37,082 bases of DNA from Candidatus Izemoplasmatales bacterium (GTDB lineage: Bacteria > Bacillota_I > Bacilli_A > Izemoplasmatales > Hujiaoplasmataceae), in assembly GCA_028691315.1 (NCBI GenBank), contig JAQUZN010000010.1:1-37082 (forward strand), read 5' to 3'. This document shows positions 9,279 through 18,210 of the stretch, one piece after another; within the stretch, counting starts at the first letter, position 1, and each line of letters opens with the position of its first letter. A model generated the notes under the pieces. That model ran no database searches. It had not been told where the DNA came from and was given only the letters and a program-made list of their open reading frames with translations. The translations under genes and the position numbers were made by a program.

Positions 9279-9830
9279 ATGCTAGAGAATAATGTCAAAG
9301 ATGGACAAGATAGAAGACCATCTCGCACATCTCGTGTGAAAAAAAGAGAAGAAAAGCTTTATGAAGAAAAAGTTGTCAATATTGGTAGGGTAACCAAAGT
9401 TGTCAAGGGTGGTAGACGTTTTAGTTTCTCTGCTATCGTTGTTGTTGGAGATCGAAAAGGAAATGTAGGATTTGGAACTGGTAAAGCTAGTGAAGTTCCA
9501 GATGCAATTCGTAAAGCGATTGAAGATGCAAAGAAAAACTTGATTTTCATTCCAAGAAATGGAACAACTATTCCTCATACAATCACCGGACGTTACGGTG
9601 CTGCAAAAGTATTTTTACGCCCAGCTGTTGAAGGAACCGGCGTAATCGCAGGTGGACCTGTTCGTGCCGTACTTGAACTTGCAGGCGTTGAAGATGTATT
9701 AAGCAAATCATTAGGATCAAATTCACCGATTAATATCGTTAGAGCAACGATGTCAGGGCTAAAACAATTAAGAAGCCTTGAAACAATTGCCGAAACTCGT
9801 GGTTTATCGGTTGAGGAGGTCTTGAAATAA
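9279..9830 (+). CDS. rpsE: 30S ribosomal protein S5
   Basis: 183 residues with an N-terminal double-stranded-RNA-binding-like domain ([19 protein letters not shown], the spectinomycin-related loop VKGGRR) and a C-terminal domain. S5 affects translational accuracy with S4. [21 protein letters not shown] is diagnostic. The extra acidic/basic N-terminal tail of about 25 residues is common in this phylum. The stop overlaps the rpmD start by one base (TAATG). Confidence 0.98.
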   Translation: MLENNVKDGQDRRPSRTSRVKKREEKLYEEKVVNIGRVTKVVKGGRRFSFSAIVVVGDRKGNVGFGTGKASEVPDAIRKAIEDAKKNLIFIPRNGTTIPHTITGRYGAAKVFLRPAVEGTGVIAGGPVRAVLELAGVEDVLSKSLGSNSPINIVRATMSGLKQLRSLETIAETRGLSVEEVLK

Positions 9831-10012
9831 TGGCTAAAGTAAAAGTAACCTTGGTTAAAGGGTTAATGGGCCGCAAACCTAACCAAGTAAAAACAGTCAG
9901 AGCACTCGGACTTAATAAGAGAAATTCATCTGTTATTAGAGAAGAAAGCGATGCAATAAACGGAATGATTAATACCATCCGTCATCTAGTTAAAGTCGAA
10001 GAAGTGAAGTAG
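9830..10012 (+). CDS. rpmD: 50S ribosomal protein L30
   Basis: 60 residues, bacterial L30. The sequence [24 protein letters not shown] matches the conserved core. It starts on the last base of rpsE, using the GAGGAGG inside rpsE, so the two are coupled. rplO follows after 11 bases. No zinc motif is expected or present. Confidence 0.97.
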   Translation: MAKVKVTLVKGLMGRKPNQVKTVRALGLNKRNSSVIREESDAINGMINTIRHLVKVEEVK

Positions 10013-10023
10013 GAGGTGCCAAT

Positions 10024-10464
10024 ATGAAACTACATGAATTAAAACCAGTTGCAGGCGCTACTCATTCCAAAAAACGAGTTGGACGCGGAACTAGTAGTGG
10101 AACAGGTAAAACATCAGGGCGTGGACAAAAAGGCCAAAACTCACGTACCGGTGGTGGAACTCGTTTAGGTTTTGAAGGTGGACAAACACCTCTATTTAAA
10201 CGCTTACCAAAACGTGGATTTACAAACTTTTTCAGAACTGAATATGCTATTGTAAATTTACTTGAATTAAATTCTTATCCAAATGGAACAATTGTAACTC
10301 CTGAAGTTCTTTTATCAGACCGTAAGGTAAGTGCGCTTTTAAGTGGTATCAAGATTTTAGGAAAAGGTACACTTACTGTTAGTTTAACTGTTAAAGCTCA
10401 TAAATTCTCGGCTTCTGCGAAAAAAGCAATTGAAGACGCCGGCGGCAAGACAGAGGTGATTTAA
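10024..10464 (+). CDS. rplO: 50S ribosomal protein L15
   Basis: 146 residues. The Gly/Arg-rich N-terminal extension (about residues 14-56: [20 protein letters not shown] and beyond) threads through 23S rRNA; the globular C-terminal domain ends [27 protein letters not shown] precedes the start. It is followed by secY after a single base, as in most bacteria. Confidence 0.98.
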   Translation: MKLHELKPVAGATHSKKRVGRGTSSGTGKTSGRGQKGQNSRTGGGTRLGFEGGQTPLFKRLPKRGFTNFFRTEYAIVNLLELNSYPNGTIVTPEVLLSDRKVSALLSGIKILGKGTLTVSLTVKAHKFSASAKKAIEDAGGKTEVI

Positions 10465-10465
10465 T

Positions 10466-11836
10466 ATGGAGACTCTAAAAAAGATATTTAAGAATAAGGA
10501 ATTAGTTAAAAAATTACTATTTACTTTACTTGTCTTTTTAGTATTCAAATTATTCACTTATGTTACAATGCCACTTATTAATACGGCTTCACTTACAGAT
10601 TTATTCTCAAATAGTGGATTCTTAGGAATTATGAACTCCATTTCAGGTAATGCACTTGGGAACTATTCTGTTATTGCTTTAGGAATTAGCCCATACATTA
10701 CGGCATCAATTGTCATCCAAATGTTACAAATGGATATTATCCCTGTTTTAAAAGAGTGGTCAGAAGAAGGCGAAGTTGGCCGTCAAAAAATAAGCCGTTT
10801 AACAAGATATGTCGCAATCGTACTTGCATTTGTACAAGCACTTGCAATGACATTTGCTTTCAACAGTACACAAACATCCATATTTACGTTTGGAGTTTCA
10901 GACTGGGCAACAGCAGGTGGACGTAATTTATGGTTCTTAGTTTATTTCTATATCGCAGTCGTGTTAACAGCAGGAACTGCATTTACGATTTGGCTAGCAG
11001 ATCAAATTACATTAAAAGGAGTTGGAAACGGTTCTTCAATGTTAATCGTTGCCGGAATCATCATTTCCTTTCCTGGAACAATTGTTTCTTTATTCCAATA
11101 TTATATTAAAGATGCTGCAGGTGCATTATCAACAGATATATCGCCCGTTCAAGGAGCATTTGCTGGTTATGTATTATTTGGTGTTAGTATTTTAATGTTT
11201 GTCATCGTGCTGATTGGGGTAACCTATATGCAAGATGCGCAACGAAAAATACCTATCCAATATGCAAATAGACCGGCAAGTTCAAAATTTGCTGGAAAAT
11301 CGGAATCTAACATTCCGATTAAGATTAATACTGCTGGTGTTATTCCGGTTGTATTCTCATCCATCATCTTATCATTACCGAATACAATTTTCAGTTATAT
11401 TTCTTGGGGATCTAGCTCATTAGCTACATCAGCACAAAACTGGTTCGGACAAATCTTCTCGTATCAACAACCGATTGGATTTGCTTTATATATGCTTTTA
11501 ATTGTTGTGTTTACTTTCTTCTATGCGTTCATCTTAATTAAACCTGAACAATTATCTGAAAACCTTCAAAAACAAAATGCTTATATTCCAGGAGTTCGTC
11601 CAGGAAGTGAAACAGAAGCTTATATTACCAAAACATTGTTTAGAGTAACAGTAATTGGAGCACTTTACTTACTACTTATTGCCAGCCTTCCAATTATTAC
11701 CTCGGCTATCTTGGGACAAAGCTACGCTCAAATTGGTGGTACTTCCTTATTGATTATCGTTGGTGTTGCTTTAGAAACGGCAAAACAAATTGATACAGAC
11801 ACGCAGGAAAAGGCATACGCGGGATTCATGAGATAG
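10466..11836 (+). CDS. secY: Protein translocase channel subunit SecY
   Basis: 456 residues with about ten hydrophobic segments. SecY is the protein-conducting channel through which SecA pushes unfolded exported proteins and SRP delivers membrane proteins. The plug-region sequence GNALGNYSVIALGISPYITASI (two pieces of it: GNYSVIALGI, SPYITASI) and the cytoplasmic loop with DAQRKIPIQYA are signatures. Extra hydrophilic stretches between central segments (about residues 125-150 and 275-330) look normal for Mollicute-like and Bacillota SecY. The start uses GAGGTGA in rplO. Confidence 0.98.
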   Translation: METLKKIFKNKELVKKLLFTLLVFLVFKLFTYVTMPLINTASLTDLFSNSGFLGIMNSISGNALGNYSVIALGISPYITASIVIQMLQMDIIPVLKEWSEEGEVGRQKISRLTRYVAIVLAFVQALAMTFAFNSTQTSIFTFGVSDWATAGGRNLWFLVYFYIAVVLTAGTAFTIWLADQITLKGVGNGSSMLIVAGIIISFPGTIVSLFQYYIKDAAGALSTDISPVQGAFAGYVLFGVSILMFVIVLIGVTYMQDAQRKIPIQYANRPASSKFAGKSESNIPIKINTAGVIPVVFSSIILSLPNTIFSYISWGSSSLATSAQNWFGQIFSYQQPIGFALYMLLIVVFTFFYAFILIKPEQLSENLQKQNAYIPGVRPGSETEAYITKTLFRVTVIGALYLLLIASLPIITSAILGQSYAQIGGTSLLIIVGVALETAKQIDTDTQEKAYAGFMR

Positions 11837-11840
11837 TATC

Positions 11841-12488
11841 ATGATAAATTTATTGATTATGGGGAAGCCAGGAGCTGGCAAAGGTACCCAAGCAGCAAGA
11901 TTACTAGATTATTATAAACTTACCCATATTTCAACTGGAGATATTTACCGTGAAGAAATGGCGAAAGACTCTCCTATTGGAATACTCGCCAAGAAATATA
12001 TTGGGCAAGGTGAGCTGGTCCCTGATAATGTTACTAACGACATCGTTAGAAACGTACTGAATCAAAAGGATTATCCTAATGGCTTTATGCTAGATGGATA
12101 TCCAAGAACAAAAACACAAGCAATTGCTCTCGATAAGATGCTCGAAGACTTGAATATCCACTTAACTGCAGTTATTAATGTAGATGTGGAGGATAAAGTA
12201 TTATTAGTTCGTATGGCTGGAAGAAGGGTTTGTTCTAATTGTGGAGCAACCTATCATATCGATTTTCATCCATCTGCCAAAGAAGGTATTTGTGATGTTT
12301 GTGGATCGAAGCTAATACAACGAGAAGACGATTTGGAAGAATCAGTTTTGAACAGGTTAAGAATCTATAACGAAAAGACCAAACCGCTTTTAGACTATTA
12401 TAAGAAAAAAGGCTTACTACTCATCGTTAATGGTGAAGACCCAACAGCAACTGTGTTCCAAAATATTGTCAATAAACTAGGTGAATAA
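11841..12488 (+). CDS. adk: Adenylate kinase, zinc-lid type
   Basis: 215 residues; interconverts ATP plus AMP with two ADP. P-loop GKPGAGKGT (about residues 8-16), AMP-site STGDIYR and DGYPRT. The lid has a CxxC...CxxC set (C at about 130, 133, 150 and 153: CSNC and CDVC), the structural zinc form common in Gram-positive bacteria. Four bases after secY, with no strong ribosome-binding site of its own, so coupling to secY is likely. Confidence 0.98.
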   Translation: MINLLIMGKPGAGKGTQAARLLDYYKLTHISTGDIYREEMAKDSPIGILAKKYIGQGELVPDNVTNDIVRNVLNQKDYPNGFMLDGYPRTKTQAIALDKMLEDLNIHLTAVINVDVEDKVLLVRMAGRRVCSNCGATYHIDFHPSAKEGICDVCGSKLIQREDDLEESVLNRLRIYNEKTKPLLDYYKKKGLLLIVNGEDPTATVFQNIVNKLGE

Positions 12489-12490
12489 AT

Positions 12491-13240
12491 GTGGTAACAA
12501 TCAAATCTCAAAGAGAAATCGAATTAATGCGGATTGCAGGAAGAATTGTTGGGCTCGCTCATCAAGAAGTAGCAAAACACGTCGTACCTGGTATATCTAC
12601 GTATGAACTCGATCAAATCGTTGAAAAAGTGATTTATGACAACAATGCAATCCCTAGTTTTAAAAACTATAACGGATTTCCTTCTGCCGCATGCATATCT
12701 ATTAACAAGGAAGTCGTACATGGTATTCCTTCAAAAAAAAGAATTTTACAAGATGGAGATATCGTATCAATCGATATTGGTGCAATTTATAAAGGGTATC
12801 ATGGAGATTCTGCTTGGACATATGCATGTGGAGAGATTTCGTTAGCTGCAAAAAAATTACTCGAGGGTACAGAAGCTAGCCTTTTCAAAGGTCTAGAAAA
12901 AGCAGCGCCTGGTAATCGCTTAACGGACATTTCTCATGCAATTCAAGAATTTGCGGAAAGCTTAGGGTTTTCGGTTGTAAGAGAATTTGTTGGACATGGT
13001 GTAGGGAAACAACTACACGAAGATCCTCAAATTCCAAATTTCGGACTTGCTGGTAGAGGCATTACTTTGAGAAAAGGAATGACCCTAGCAATCGAGCCAA
13101 TGATTAATGCTGGAAGAAAAGAAGTAAAAGTGTTACCTGATGGATGGACTACCATAACTCAAGACGGATCTTTAAGTGCACACTTTGAGCACTCTATCTT
13201 GATTACAGAAAATGGTTATGAAATCCTGACAAAGGTTTAA
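12491..13240 (+). CDS. map: Methionine aminopeptidase type I
   Basis: 249 residues; removes the initiator Met from new proteins. The pita-bread fold ligands are visible: two Asp in [17 protein letters not shown], His in [12 protein letters not shown], Glu in AIEPMI and Glu in AHFEHSI. The start is GTG 12491, two bases after adk; [20 protein letters not shown] matches the family N-terminus. An ATG overlapping it (12489) is out of frame and stops at once. Weak ribosome-binding site GGTGA. Confidence 0.97.
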   Translation: MVTIKSQREIELMRIAGRIVGLAHQEVAKHVVPGISTYELDQIVEKVIYDNNAIPSFKNYNGFPSAACISINKEVVHGIPSKKRILQDGDIVSIDIGAIYKGYHGDSAWTYACGEISLAAKKLLEGTEASLFKGLEKAAPGNRLTDISHAIQEFAESLGFSVVREFVGHGVGKQLHEDPQIPNFGLAGRGITLRKGMTLAIEPMINAGRKEVKVLPDGWTTITQDGSLSAHFEHSILITENGYEILTKV

Positions 13241-13254
13241 AAAGGAGTGATTCA

Positions 13255-13476
13255 ATGGCAAAAAAAGATGATGTAATCGAAATGGTTGGAACGGTTGTCG
13301 AAGTCTTGCCAAACGCCCAATTTATAATCGAGTTAGAAATTGGACATCGCATTCTCGGTCACGTTTCTGGTAAAATCCGCATGCATTACATACGCATTTT
13401 ACCAGGCGATAAAGTCAAAGTTGAACTGTCAACATACGATCTAACACGTGGACGAATAACGTATCGAATGAATTAA
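13255..13476 (+). CDS. infA: Translation initiation factor IF-1
   Basis: 73 residues, a single OB-fold (S1-like) that occupies the A site during initiation. The family core [30 protein letters not shown] and [18 protein letters not shown] is intact. The Bacillus ybzG (KOW) gene between map and infA is absent. AAAGGAGTGA lies upstream. The infA-rpmJ-rpsM order is standard. Confidence 0.98.
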   Translation: MAKKDDVIEMVGTVVEVLPNAQFIIELEIGHRILGHVSGKIRMHYIRILPGDKVKVELSTYDLTRGRITYRMN

Positions 13477-13505
13477 ATTATGAAAGATTTTAGGGAGGTA
13501 ATGGT

Positions 13506-13622
13506 ATGAAAATTAGACCATCTGTAAAAAAAATCTGTGACAAATGTAAAATCATCAAACGCAATGGCAATGTAATGGTCATATGCGAAAATCCAAAACA
13601 TAAACAAAGACAAGGAAAATAG
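13506..13622 (+). CDS. rpmJ: 50S ribosomal protein L36
   Basis: 38 codons: starts [15 protein letters not shown] and ends [10 protein letters not shown]. This is the zinc-containing form, with ligands C11, C14, C27 and a His near residue 32. The start is ATG 13506 after TAGGGAGGTAATGGT; an ATG at 13501 is out of frame and stops after two codons. The gene fills the gap between infA and rpsM and is easy to miss because of its length. Confidence 0.96.
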   Translation: MKIRPSVKKICDKCKIIKRNGNVMVICENPKHKQRQGK

Positions 13623-13631
13623 GAGGTAACA

Positions 13632-13997
13632 ATGGCACGTATCGCAGGAGTAGATATCCCTAGAGAAAAGCGCGTTGTAATTTCTTTAACTTATGTTTAT
13701 GGTATCGGTAAGCCACTATCTGAAAAGATTTTAGCCGCTGCAGGTATATCAGAAGACAAAAGAGTTAAAGATTTAACAGACGATGAAGTAGTAAGAATTC
13801 GTCAAGAAGTTGCAAAATATAGAGTTGAAGGCGATCTTCGTAGAGAAGTTGCATTAAACATTAAACGTTTAATGGAAATTGGCTCATACAGAGGAATTCG
13901 TCATCGCAAAGGTTTACCAACACGTGGTCAAAATACGCGTAACAACGCAAGAACACGTAAAGGTCCAAGAAAAACCGTTGCAAATAAGAAGAAATAG
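13632..13997 (+). CDS. rpsM: 30S ribosomal protein S13
   Basis: 121 residues. S13 is in the 30S head, contacting S19, the P-site tRNA and L5. [21 protein letters not shown] begins it (first 20 shown as [20 protein letters not shown]) and the C-terminal [18 protein letters not shown] block is the signature. TAGGAGGTAAC precedes the start. First gene of the alpha section of the operon. Confidence 0.98.
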   Translation: MARIAGVDIPREKRVVISLTYVYGIGKPLSEKILAAAGISEDKRVKDLTDDEVVRIRQEVAKYRVEGDLRREVALNIKRLMEIGSYRGIRHRKGLPTRGQNTRNNARTRKGPRKTVANKKK

Positions 13998-14013
13998 GAG
14001 GGATTAATATAAT

Positions 14014-14400
14014 ATGGCACGTACAGTAGTTAAGAAACGTCGTGTGAAAAAGAATATTCCTTCTGGAGTAGCTCATATTCATTCGACTTTTAACAACACA
14101 ATAATTACGATCACAGATGGACAAGGCAATGCTATTGCTTGGTCTTCATCTGGAGCAATTGGATATAAAGGTAGCCGTAAATCGACACCTTTCGCAGCTG
14201 GTCTTGCTAGTGAAGCAGCTGCCAAAGCAGCAATGGAAAATGGCGTTCAAAGAGTTGAAGTTTCTGTTAAGGGACCAGGTCCTGGTAGAGAAGCAGCAAT
14301 TCGTAGTTTACAAGTTGCAGGCCTAGAGATTACTGCAATTAAAGACGTAACACCAGTTCCACATAACGGATGTCGTCCACCAAAACGACCACGCGGATAG
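14014..14400 (+). CDS. rpsK: 30S ribosomal protein S11
   Basis: 128 residues; lies on the 30S platform next to the E-site mRNA. The C-terminal signature [18 protein letters not shown] is intact (about residues 111-128), as is [14 protein letters not shown]. The ribosome-binding site TAGGAGGGA is about 11 bases from ATG 14014, longer than usual, but no alternative start fits the family. Confidence 0.98.
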   Translation: MARTVVKKRRVKKNIPSGVAHIHSTFNNTIITITDGQGNAIAWSSSGAIGYKGSRKSTPFAAGLASEAAAKAAMENGVQRVEVSVKGPGPGREAAIRSLQVAGLEITAIKDVTPVPHNGCRPPKRPRG

Positions 14401-14410
14401 GAGGCTTTTT

Positions 14411-15361
14411 ATGAAGGACTTGAAATTCGAAAAACCAAAAACCATTACTGAAGAAATTGATGACTCCTACGGAAGATTTGTCATCACACCACTTGACCGT
14501 GGATTCGGTATCACGATTGGAAATTCTTTGAGACGAGTTTTATTGTCTTCTCTTCCTGGAGCAGCAATTGTCAATGTGACAATTGATGGCGTTGAACATG
14601 AGTTCACCGCTATTGAAAATGTTGTTGAAGATGTGACTTCAATTGTATTAAATTTAAAAGGTGTTGTCTTAACAATTGACAATCCTAACCCAAATATAGA
14701 AAAACGCTTAGAAGTGATTGTAGATGGTCCTCAAGACGTTCATGCATCTGACATTATTGCAGATGATGAAGTTGAAGTGATTAATCCTGATCATTATATT
14801 TGCCACGTAAACAAAGGCAAACGTTTCCGTATGGTATTAATTGCCAGAAAAGGAAATGGTTACGCTAACGCTGACAAGAATGCACAATATGACAATATGG
14901 TCGGTGTCATTCCAATTGATAGTTTATATACACCCGTTGTTCGTGCAAACTATTCTGTCGACAAGACAAGGGTTGATGAATCAGCTGATTATGATAAACT
15001 AACAGTTGAAGTTTGGACCAACGGATCAGTTGGACCAAAAGAAGCAATTGGTATGGCTTCTAAAATGTTAATCGATCATTTATATTCCATCGTTGAACTT
15101 TCTAACCGCGCAATGGCAGAAGACTTCATGATTGAAAGAAAATCCGAGGAAACAACTAGAAACCTTGAAAAACCTATCGAAGATTTAGATCTTTCGGTAA
15201 GAAGCTATAACTGCTTAAAAAGAGCAGGTATTCACACTTTAGGTGAACTCATCGAAAAAACCGAAGAGGACATGATGAAAGTTCGTAACTTAGGTAAAAA
15301 ATCATTAAAAGAAGTGAAGCAAAAGCTTGAAGAATTAAGTTTAAGCTTAGCTAAGCACTAA
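14411..15361 (+). CDS. rpoA: RNA polymerase alpha subunit
   Basis: 316 residues. The N-terminal domain (about 1-230) dimerises and binds beta and beta'; [22 protein letters not shown] (core [14 protein letters not shown]) is conserved. A short linker leads to the C-terminal domain (about 248-312) with the helix-hairpin-helix surface that binds UP elements and activators: [16 protein letters not shown] and [15 protein letters not shown]. The start is ATG 14411 after TAGGAGG. rplQ follows after 17 bases. Confidence 0.98.
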   Translation: MKDLKFEKPKTITEEIDDSYGRFVITPLDRGFGITIGNSLRRVLLSSLPGAAIVNVTIDGVEHEFTAIENVVEDVTSIVLNLKGVVLTIDNPNPNIEKRLEVIVDGPQDVHASDIIADDEVEVINPDHYICHVNKGKRFRMVLIARKGNGYANADKNAQYDNMVGVIPIDSLYTPVVRANYSVDKTRVDESADYDKLTVEVWTNGSVGPKEAIGMASKMLIDHLYSIVELSNRAMAEDFMIERKSEETTRNLEKPIEDLDLSVRSYNCLKRAGIHTLGELIEKTEEDMMKVRNLGKKSLKEVKQKLEELSLSLAKH

Positions 15362-15378
15362 TTGATAGGAGGATAGTC

Positions 15379-15738
15379 ATGGCTAGAGGATATAGCAAAC
15401 TCAACCGTCGTAGTGATAACCGTAAAGCGTTAATGCGCGATCTTGCTACTCAACTCATTTTACATGGTAAAATCGAGACAAGTGTAATCAAGGCGAAAGA
15501 ACTTAGACGCGTCGTAGAAAAATTAATTACTTTTGCAAAAAAAGGCGATTTAAATTCTTTAAGAATAGCTGGACAAACTGTTAGAACATTAGAACTTGAT
15601 GATCAAACAGCTTTACAAAAACTATTCAAAGAAATTGGACCAAAATATGCTGATCGTAACGGTGGATACACAAGAATCTTCCGCGTTGGATATCGTTTAG
15701 GCGATTCATGTCCAATGGCAATTATCGAACTCGTATAA
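15379..15738 (+). CDS. rplQ: 50S ribosomal protein L17
   Basis: 119 residues, the last gene of the operon. [20 protein letters not shown] opens it and [21 protein letters not shown] closes it (core [15 protein letters not shown]). L17 sits near the tunnel exit. TAGGAGGATAGTC precedes the start. A strong intrinsic terminator begins 25 bases after the stop, so the downstream accessory genes are not part of the operon. Confidence 0.98.
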   Translation: MARGYSKLNRRSDNRKALMRDLATQLILHGKIETSVIKAKELRRVVEKLITFAKKGDLNSLRIAGQTVRTLELDDQTALQKLFKEIGPKYADRNGGYTRIFRVGYRLGDSCPMAIIELV

Positions 15739-15762
15739 ATTCCATTTTACTAAGATAGAATA

Positions 15763-15797
15763 GATGTCAATTTCATATTGACATCTTTTTCTTTTTA
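15763..15797 (+). terminator. Terminator of the ribosomal operon
   Basis: Perfect nine-base stem GATGTCAAT (15763-15771) / ATTGACATC (15777-15785), five-base loop, then TTTTTCTTTTT. It marks the end of the rpsJ-rplQ transcription unit. Confidence 0.9.
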
Positions 15798-15809
15798 TCT
15801 AGTGAGAAG

Positions 15810-15838
15810 TTGACTACTTAGCAGTTATATGGTAGTAT
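15810..15838 (+). promoter_or_regulatory. Promoter of the lipase gene
   Basis: TTGACT (15810-15815), 17-base spacer, TAGTAT (15833-15838). The -10 region is part of the direct repeat copy at 15826-15852. It lies about 35 bases before the lipase start and just after the operon terminator. Confidence 0.65.
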
Positions 15839-15852
15839 TTTTTTAATAAATA
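15826..15852 (+). repeat. 27-bp imperfect direct repeat, copy 1
   Basis: TATATGGTAGTATTT (15826-15840), four variable bases, then AATAAATA (15845-15852). It matches the copy at 18150-18176 without gaps, differing only in the four-base middle (one of which also matches). Together the copies bracket the lipase and AraC-type genes. Confidence 0.7.
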
Positions 15853-15872
15853 ATGAAAGTCTGGTGATGAAA

Positions 15873-16694
15873 TTGAATAATCTAGGGAAAACATTATATC
15901 CAATAGTTTTAGTTCATGGTATTGGTTTTAGAGATAATAAATATCTTAATTATTGGGGGAGAATTCCTAAATCTCTTGAATCGCTTGGGGCAACAATTTT
16001 TTATGGTAACCAAGATAGTTGGGGAAGCGTTAAAGGAAATGCCCAAACACTAAAAACGACGATTGAAAGAATTCTTTTAGAAGAAAAGGTGGATAAAGTC
16101 AATATCATAGCTCATTCTAAAGGTGGAATTGATGCTAGATATATGATTTCTTCTCTAGAAATGGCACCTTTTGTCAGTTCGCTTACAACTATTGCTTCTC
16201 CACATCACGGATCAAAAGCGATTGATGTTTTAAGCAAATTTCCAAAAATTCTAATTAGACTTGCTGGTTTTTTTGTGAATCTTTGGTTTAGAATACTAGG
16301 TGATAAAAACCCTGATTTTTTAAGTACAATTGATTTATTAAATACGAAAACAATGGAAGAGTTTAATTTAGAAAATAAAGACATTGAAGGTGTATACTAT
16401 CAAAGTTTTGGGTTTCAAATGAAAAGGTCATTTTCTGATATTTTTCTGTTTTTTACACATGCGATTATAAAAATAATTGATGGGGATAATGATGGAATTG
16501 TATCCATGAATTCTTCTGTTTGGACAAACTTTCACGGACCTCTAACAGGCCAAAACTGGCGAGGAGTATCTCATCTTGATGAAGTAGATTTCAGAAGAAT
16601 GAACTTTAGAAAAAAGAACAATAAGTCAGGAATTACAGATATTAGAGAAGTGTATATTGAAATTATCAAAGATTTAAAAGCAATGAATTTTTAA
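15873..16694 (+). CDS. Alpha/beta-hydrolase lipase, family I-like
   Basis: 273 residues from TTG 15873, chosen because GGTGAT lies five bases upstream, as in many genes here; ATG 15867 and GTG 15864 are in-frame alternatives that would overlap that site. It resembles true lipases of the Pseudomonas type: oxyanion LVHGIGFRD, nucleophile motif AHSKGG, an Asp in DGDNDGIVS, and a His in SHLDEVDF near the C-terminus, equivalent to the NHLDEVN box of those enzymes. YYQSFGF-type spacing also fits. No signal peptide or lipoprotein box is visible, so it is probably intracellular or membrane-associated and may act on membrane lipids or esters. It has its own promoter. Natural substrate unknown. Confidence 0.82.
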   Translation: MNNLGKTLYPIVLVHGIGFRDNKYLNYWGRIPKSLESLGATIFYGNQDSWGSVKGNAQTLKTTIERILLEEKVDKVNIIAHSKGGIDARYMISSLEMAPFVSSLTTIASPHHGSKAIDVLSKFPKILIRLAGFFVNLWFRILGDKNPDFLSTIDLLNTKTMEEFNLENKDIEGVYYQSFGFQMKRSFSDIFLFFTHAIIKIIDGDNDGIVSMNSSVWTNFHGPLTGQNWRGVSHLDEVDFRRMNFRKKNNKSGITDIREVYIEIIKDLKAMNF

Positions 16695-16759
16695 CATTTA
16701 GAATTTTAATAAAGATTAATCTAAAAAATACAGAATTGTTCATTATATTTATTCTAGAC

Positions 16760-16797
16760 GAAGCAGAACCTAACGGGTTTTGTTTCTTCTCTTGAAT
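16760..16797 (+). terminator. Probable terminator after the lipase gene
   Basis: Eleven-base stem with two G-T pairs, GAAGCAGAACC (16760-16770) / GGTTTTGTTTC (16776-16786), followed by a pyrimidine-rich TTCTCTT tail. The T-run is imperfect, so efficiency is uncertain. Confidence 0.45.
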
Positions 16798-16836
16798 GAT
16801 AACAAAATATTGAACCTTTTTTCATAATTTACTGTT

Positions 16837-16842
16837 TATAAT
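16837..16842 (+). promoter_or_regulatory. Candidate -10 element for the AraC-type gene
   Basis: A perfect TATAAT lies 35 bases before the start at 16877. The best -35, TTGAAC at 16810-16815, is 21 bases away, too far for an ordinary promoter, so activation by a regulator (possibly the gene's own product) is conceivable. Confidence 0.4.
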
Positions 16843-16876
16843 ATGCCTGTAAATCAACAAAAATTAGGTGATACCG

Positions 16877-18085
16877 ATGGTTCAGGAAATTGTTAAAATA
16901 CTTGATTATATTGAAGAAAATATACTTTTAGAGATTAAGTTAGAAGATATAAGCAAAGTAGCATATTATTCGCCAAGTCATATTAGTCGTTGGTTTAATC
17001 GTTATGTAGGGTTATCTCTTAATGAGTATATTAACAAGAGAAGATTGTCGTTAGCTGCACTGATGATTAAAAATACAAAGAAACCGATTGAGTATGTGGC
17101 GCATTTCTATGGATTTAATTCATCAAAATATTTTAGCAACTTATTTAAAAAATATTTTAACGTTTCACCTCGAAATTATCGGTTCAATAATTTTTTTGTT
17201 GATTTACAATTAAAAAGATTGATAAAAGGTGGAGAAAATATGAAAATTTTAAAAATTAGCAATTTAGTTGATCAGATTATGAAGAACAGTTTTAATATAA
17301 ATACATTATTTGATACAGTATCGGTAATCGAAAATTGTATTTTATATGAGCAAAAGAACAGTGATATTGTCCTTATTGCTTATTTCTTAGATGAAAAAAA
17401 CGATTACATGCTTATGCAAGTGGATGTTAACTTGATAACTGGAAAGTATGTTAGTAAACTTATCCTTAAGACAACTCCCAGTAAAGAGATTGAGATTAGT
17501 AAAATCGTAAAAGAAGATGATAAAGTATACGTGGAATATAAGAACATCTCTATGCAAAAAACGATACTTGCATCACTAATTCCTGTAGACACTAGAATAG
17601 AAGTAACAACGAATGTATTAGAAGAAATTGTGAATGAAAGTGGATATGAGAATGAAATTATAAATAATGAAATGTATGATGAAGTTAAAGAGTTAGCCAA
17701 TACTCTAAAAAGTGCAAATCATGTATATGAAATAGAGAATGCTGTTAAAAATGATAACGGATTATTGATATTACGAGAATTTGGAAAAGAATTTATACTT
17801 CTAAAATTGTTAGAAAAAAAGAATCATCTATTTCTATTTTCAATATATTTGAATTTTGAAGATGGTATTACTGAGATCAATAACATATATGGAGTTCTAA
17901 AAGGAATTAAAACAGTGAATTTTGTTTTGGAGAATAACATGGGATGCATATATTTGAATAAAGAATTGCATTCGCAATCATTTCTCAATGTAAATGAATC
18001 GGTTCCACCACAGTTTGTTATTTCTTTCCCAAAAGGGATATGTGGAAGAGGAAATTGGGATATATCAAATTTGTTTCACGAATAA
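16877..18085 (+). CDS. AraC-family regulator with N-terminal HTH and unknown C-terminal domain
   Basis: 402 residues from ATG 16877, after AGGTGAT with four-base spacing. Residues about 1-102 form an AraC-type DNA-binding domain with both helix-turn-helix units (LEDISKVAYYSPSHISRWF and IEYVAHFYGFNSSKYFSNLF, then the SPRNYR end). In most family members this domain is C-terminal; here it is N-terminal. The remaining 280 residues match nothing I recognise; they are alpha/beta in character, Asn/Glu/Ile-rich, with no membrane segment and a CGRG motif near the end, and could be an effector-binding domain. An in-frame ATG at 17240 (codon 122) has its own AGGTGGAG site five bases away, so the C-terminal part might also be made alone. 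It may regulate the adjacent lipase. Confidence 0.75.
   Translation: MVQEIVKILDYIEENILLEIKLEDISKVAYYSPSHISRWFNRYVGLSLNEYINKRRLSLAALMIKNTKKPIEYVAHFYGFNSSKYFSNLFKKYFNVSPRNYRFNNFFVDLQLKRLIKGGENMKILKISNLVDQIMKNSFNINTLFDTVSVIENCILYEQKNSDIVLIAYFLDEKNDYMLMQVDVNLITGKYVSKLILKTTPSKEIEISKIVKEDDKVYVEYKNISMQKTILASLIPVDTRIEVTTNVLEEIVNESGYENEIINNEMYDEVKELANTLKSANHVYEIENAVKNDNGLLILREFGKEFILLKLLEKKNHLFLFSIYLNFEDGITEINNIYGVLKGIKTVNFVLENNMGCIYLNKELHSQSFLNVNESVPPQFVISFPKGICGRGNWDISNLFHE
17228..17242 (+). promoter_or_regulatory. Internal ribosome-binding site and ATG in the AraC-type gene
   Basis: AGGTGGAG followed by AAAAT and ATG (17240-17242), in the same frame as the host gene, exactly at the junction between the DNA-binding domain and the unknown domain. 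Initiation here would give a 281-residue protein without DNA-binding ability. It is better formed than many true start sites in the window. Confidence 0.5.
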
Positions 18086-18149
18086 ACTAGTATCAGTTAA
18101 CTTGGAGTTATATGTTTTTCCTTCAAAAACAAGCAAAAATATAAAGAAA

Positions 18150-18176
18150 TATATGGTAGTATTTGCATAATAAATA
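18150..18176 (+). repeat. 27-bp imperfect direct repeat, copy 2
   Basis: TATATGGTAGTATTT (18150-18164), GCAT, AATAAATA (18169-18176); same orientation as copy 1 at 15826-15852. No -35 hexamer is seen at promoter spacing upstream, so unlike copy 1 it does not look like a working promoter. It lies between the AraC-type stop and the convergent terminators. Confidence 0.65.
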
Positions 18177-18178
18177 TA

Positions 18179-18206
18179 AAAAAAACTGGAATCTTTTAAA
18201 TTCCAG
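18179..18206 (-). terminator. Minus-strand terminator after the DUF3137-like gene
   Basis: Palindromic stem CTGGAAT (18186-18192) / ATTCCAG (18200-18206), followed on the minus strand by an unbroken T-run (A-run 18179-18185 on the plus strand). It sits back to back with the plus-strand terminator, giving a two-hairpin convergent boundary. Confidence 0.75.
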
Positions 18207-18210
18207 CATG

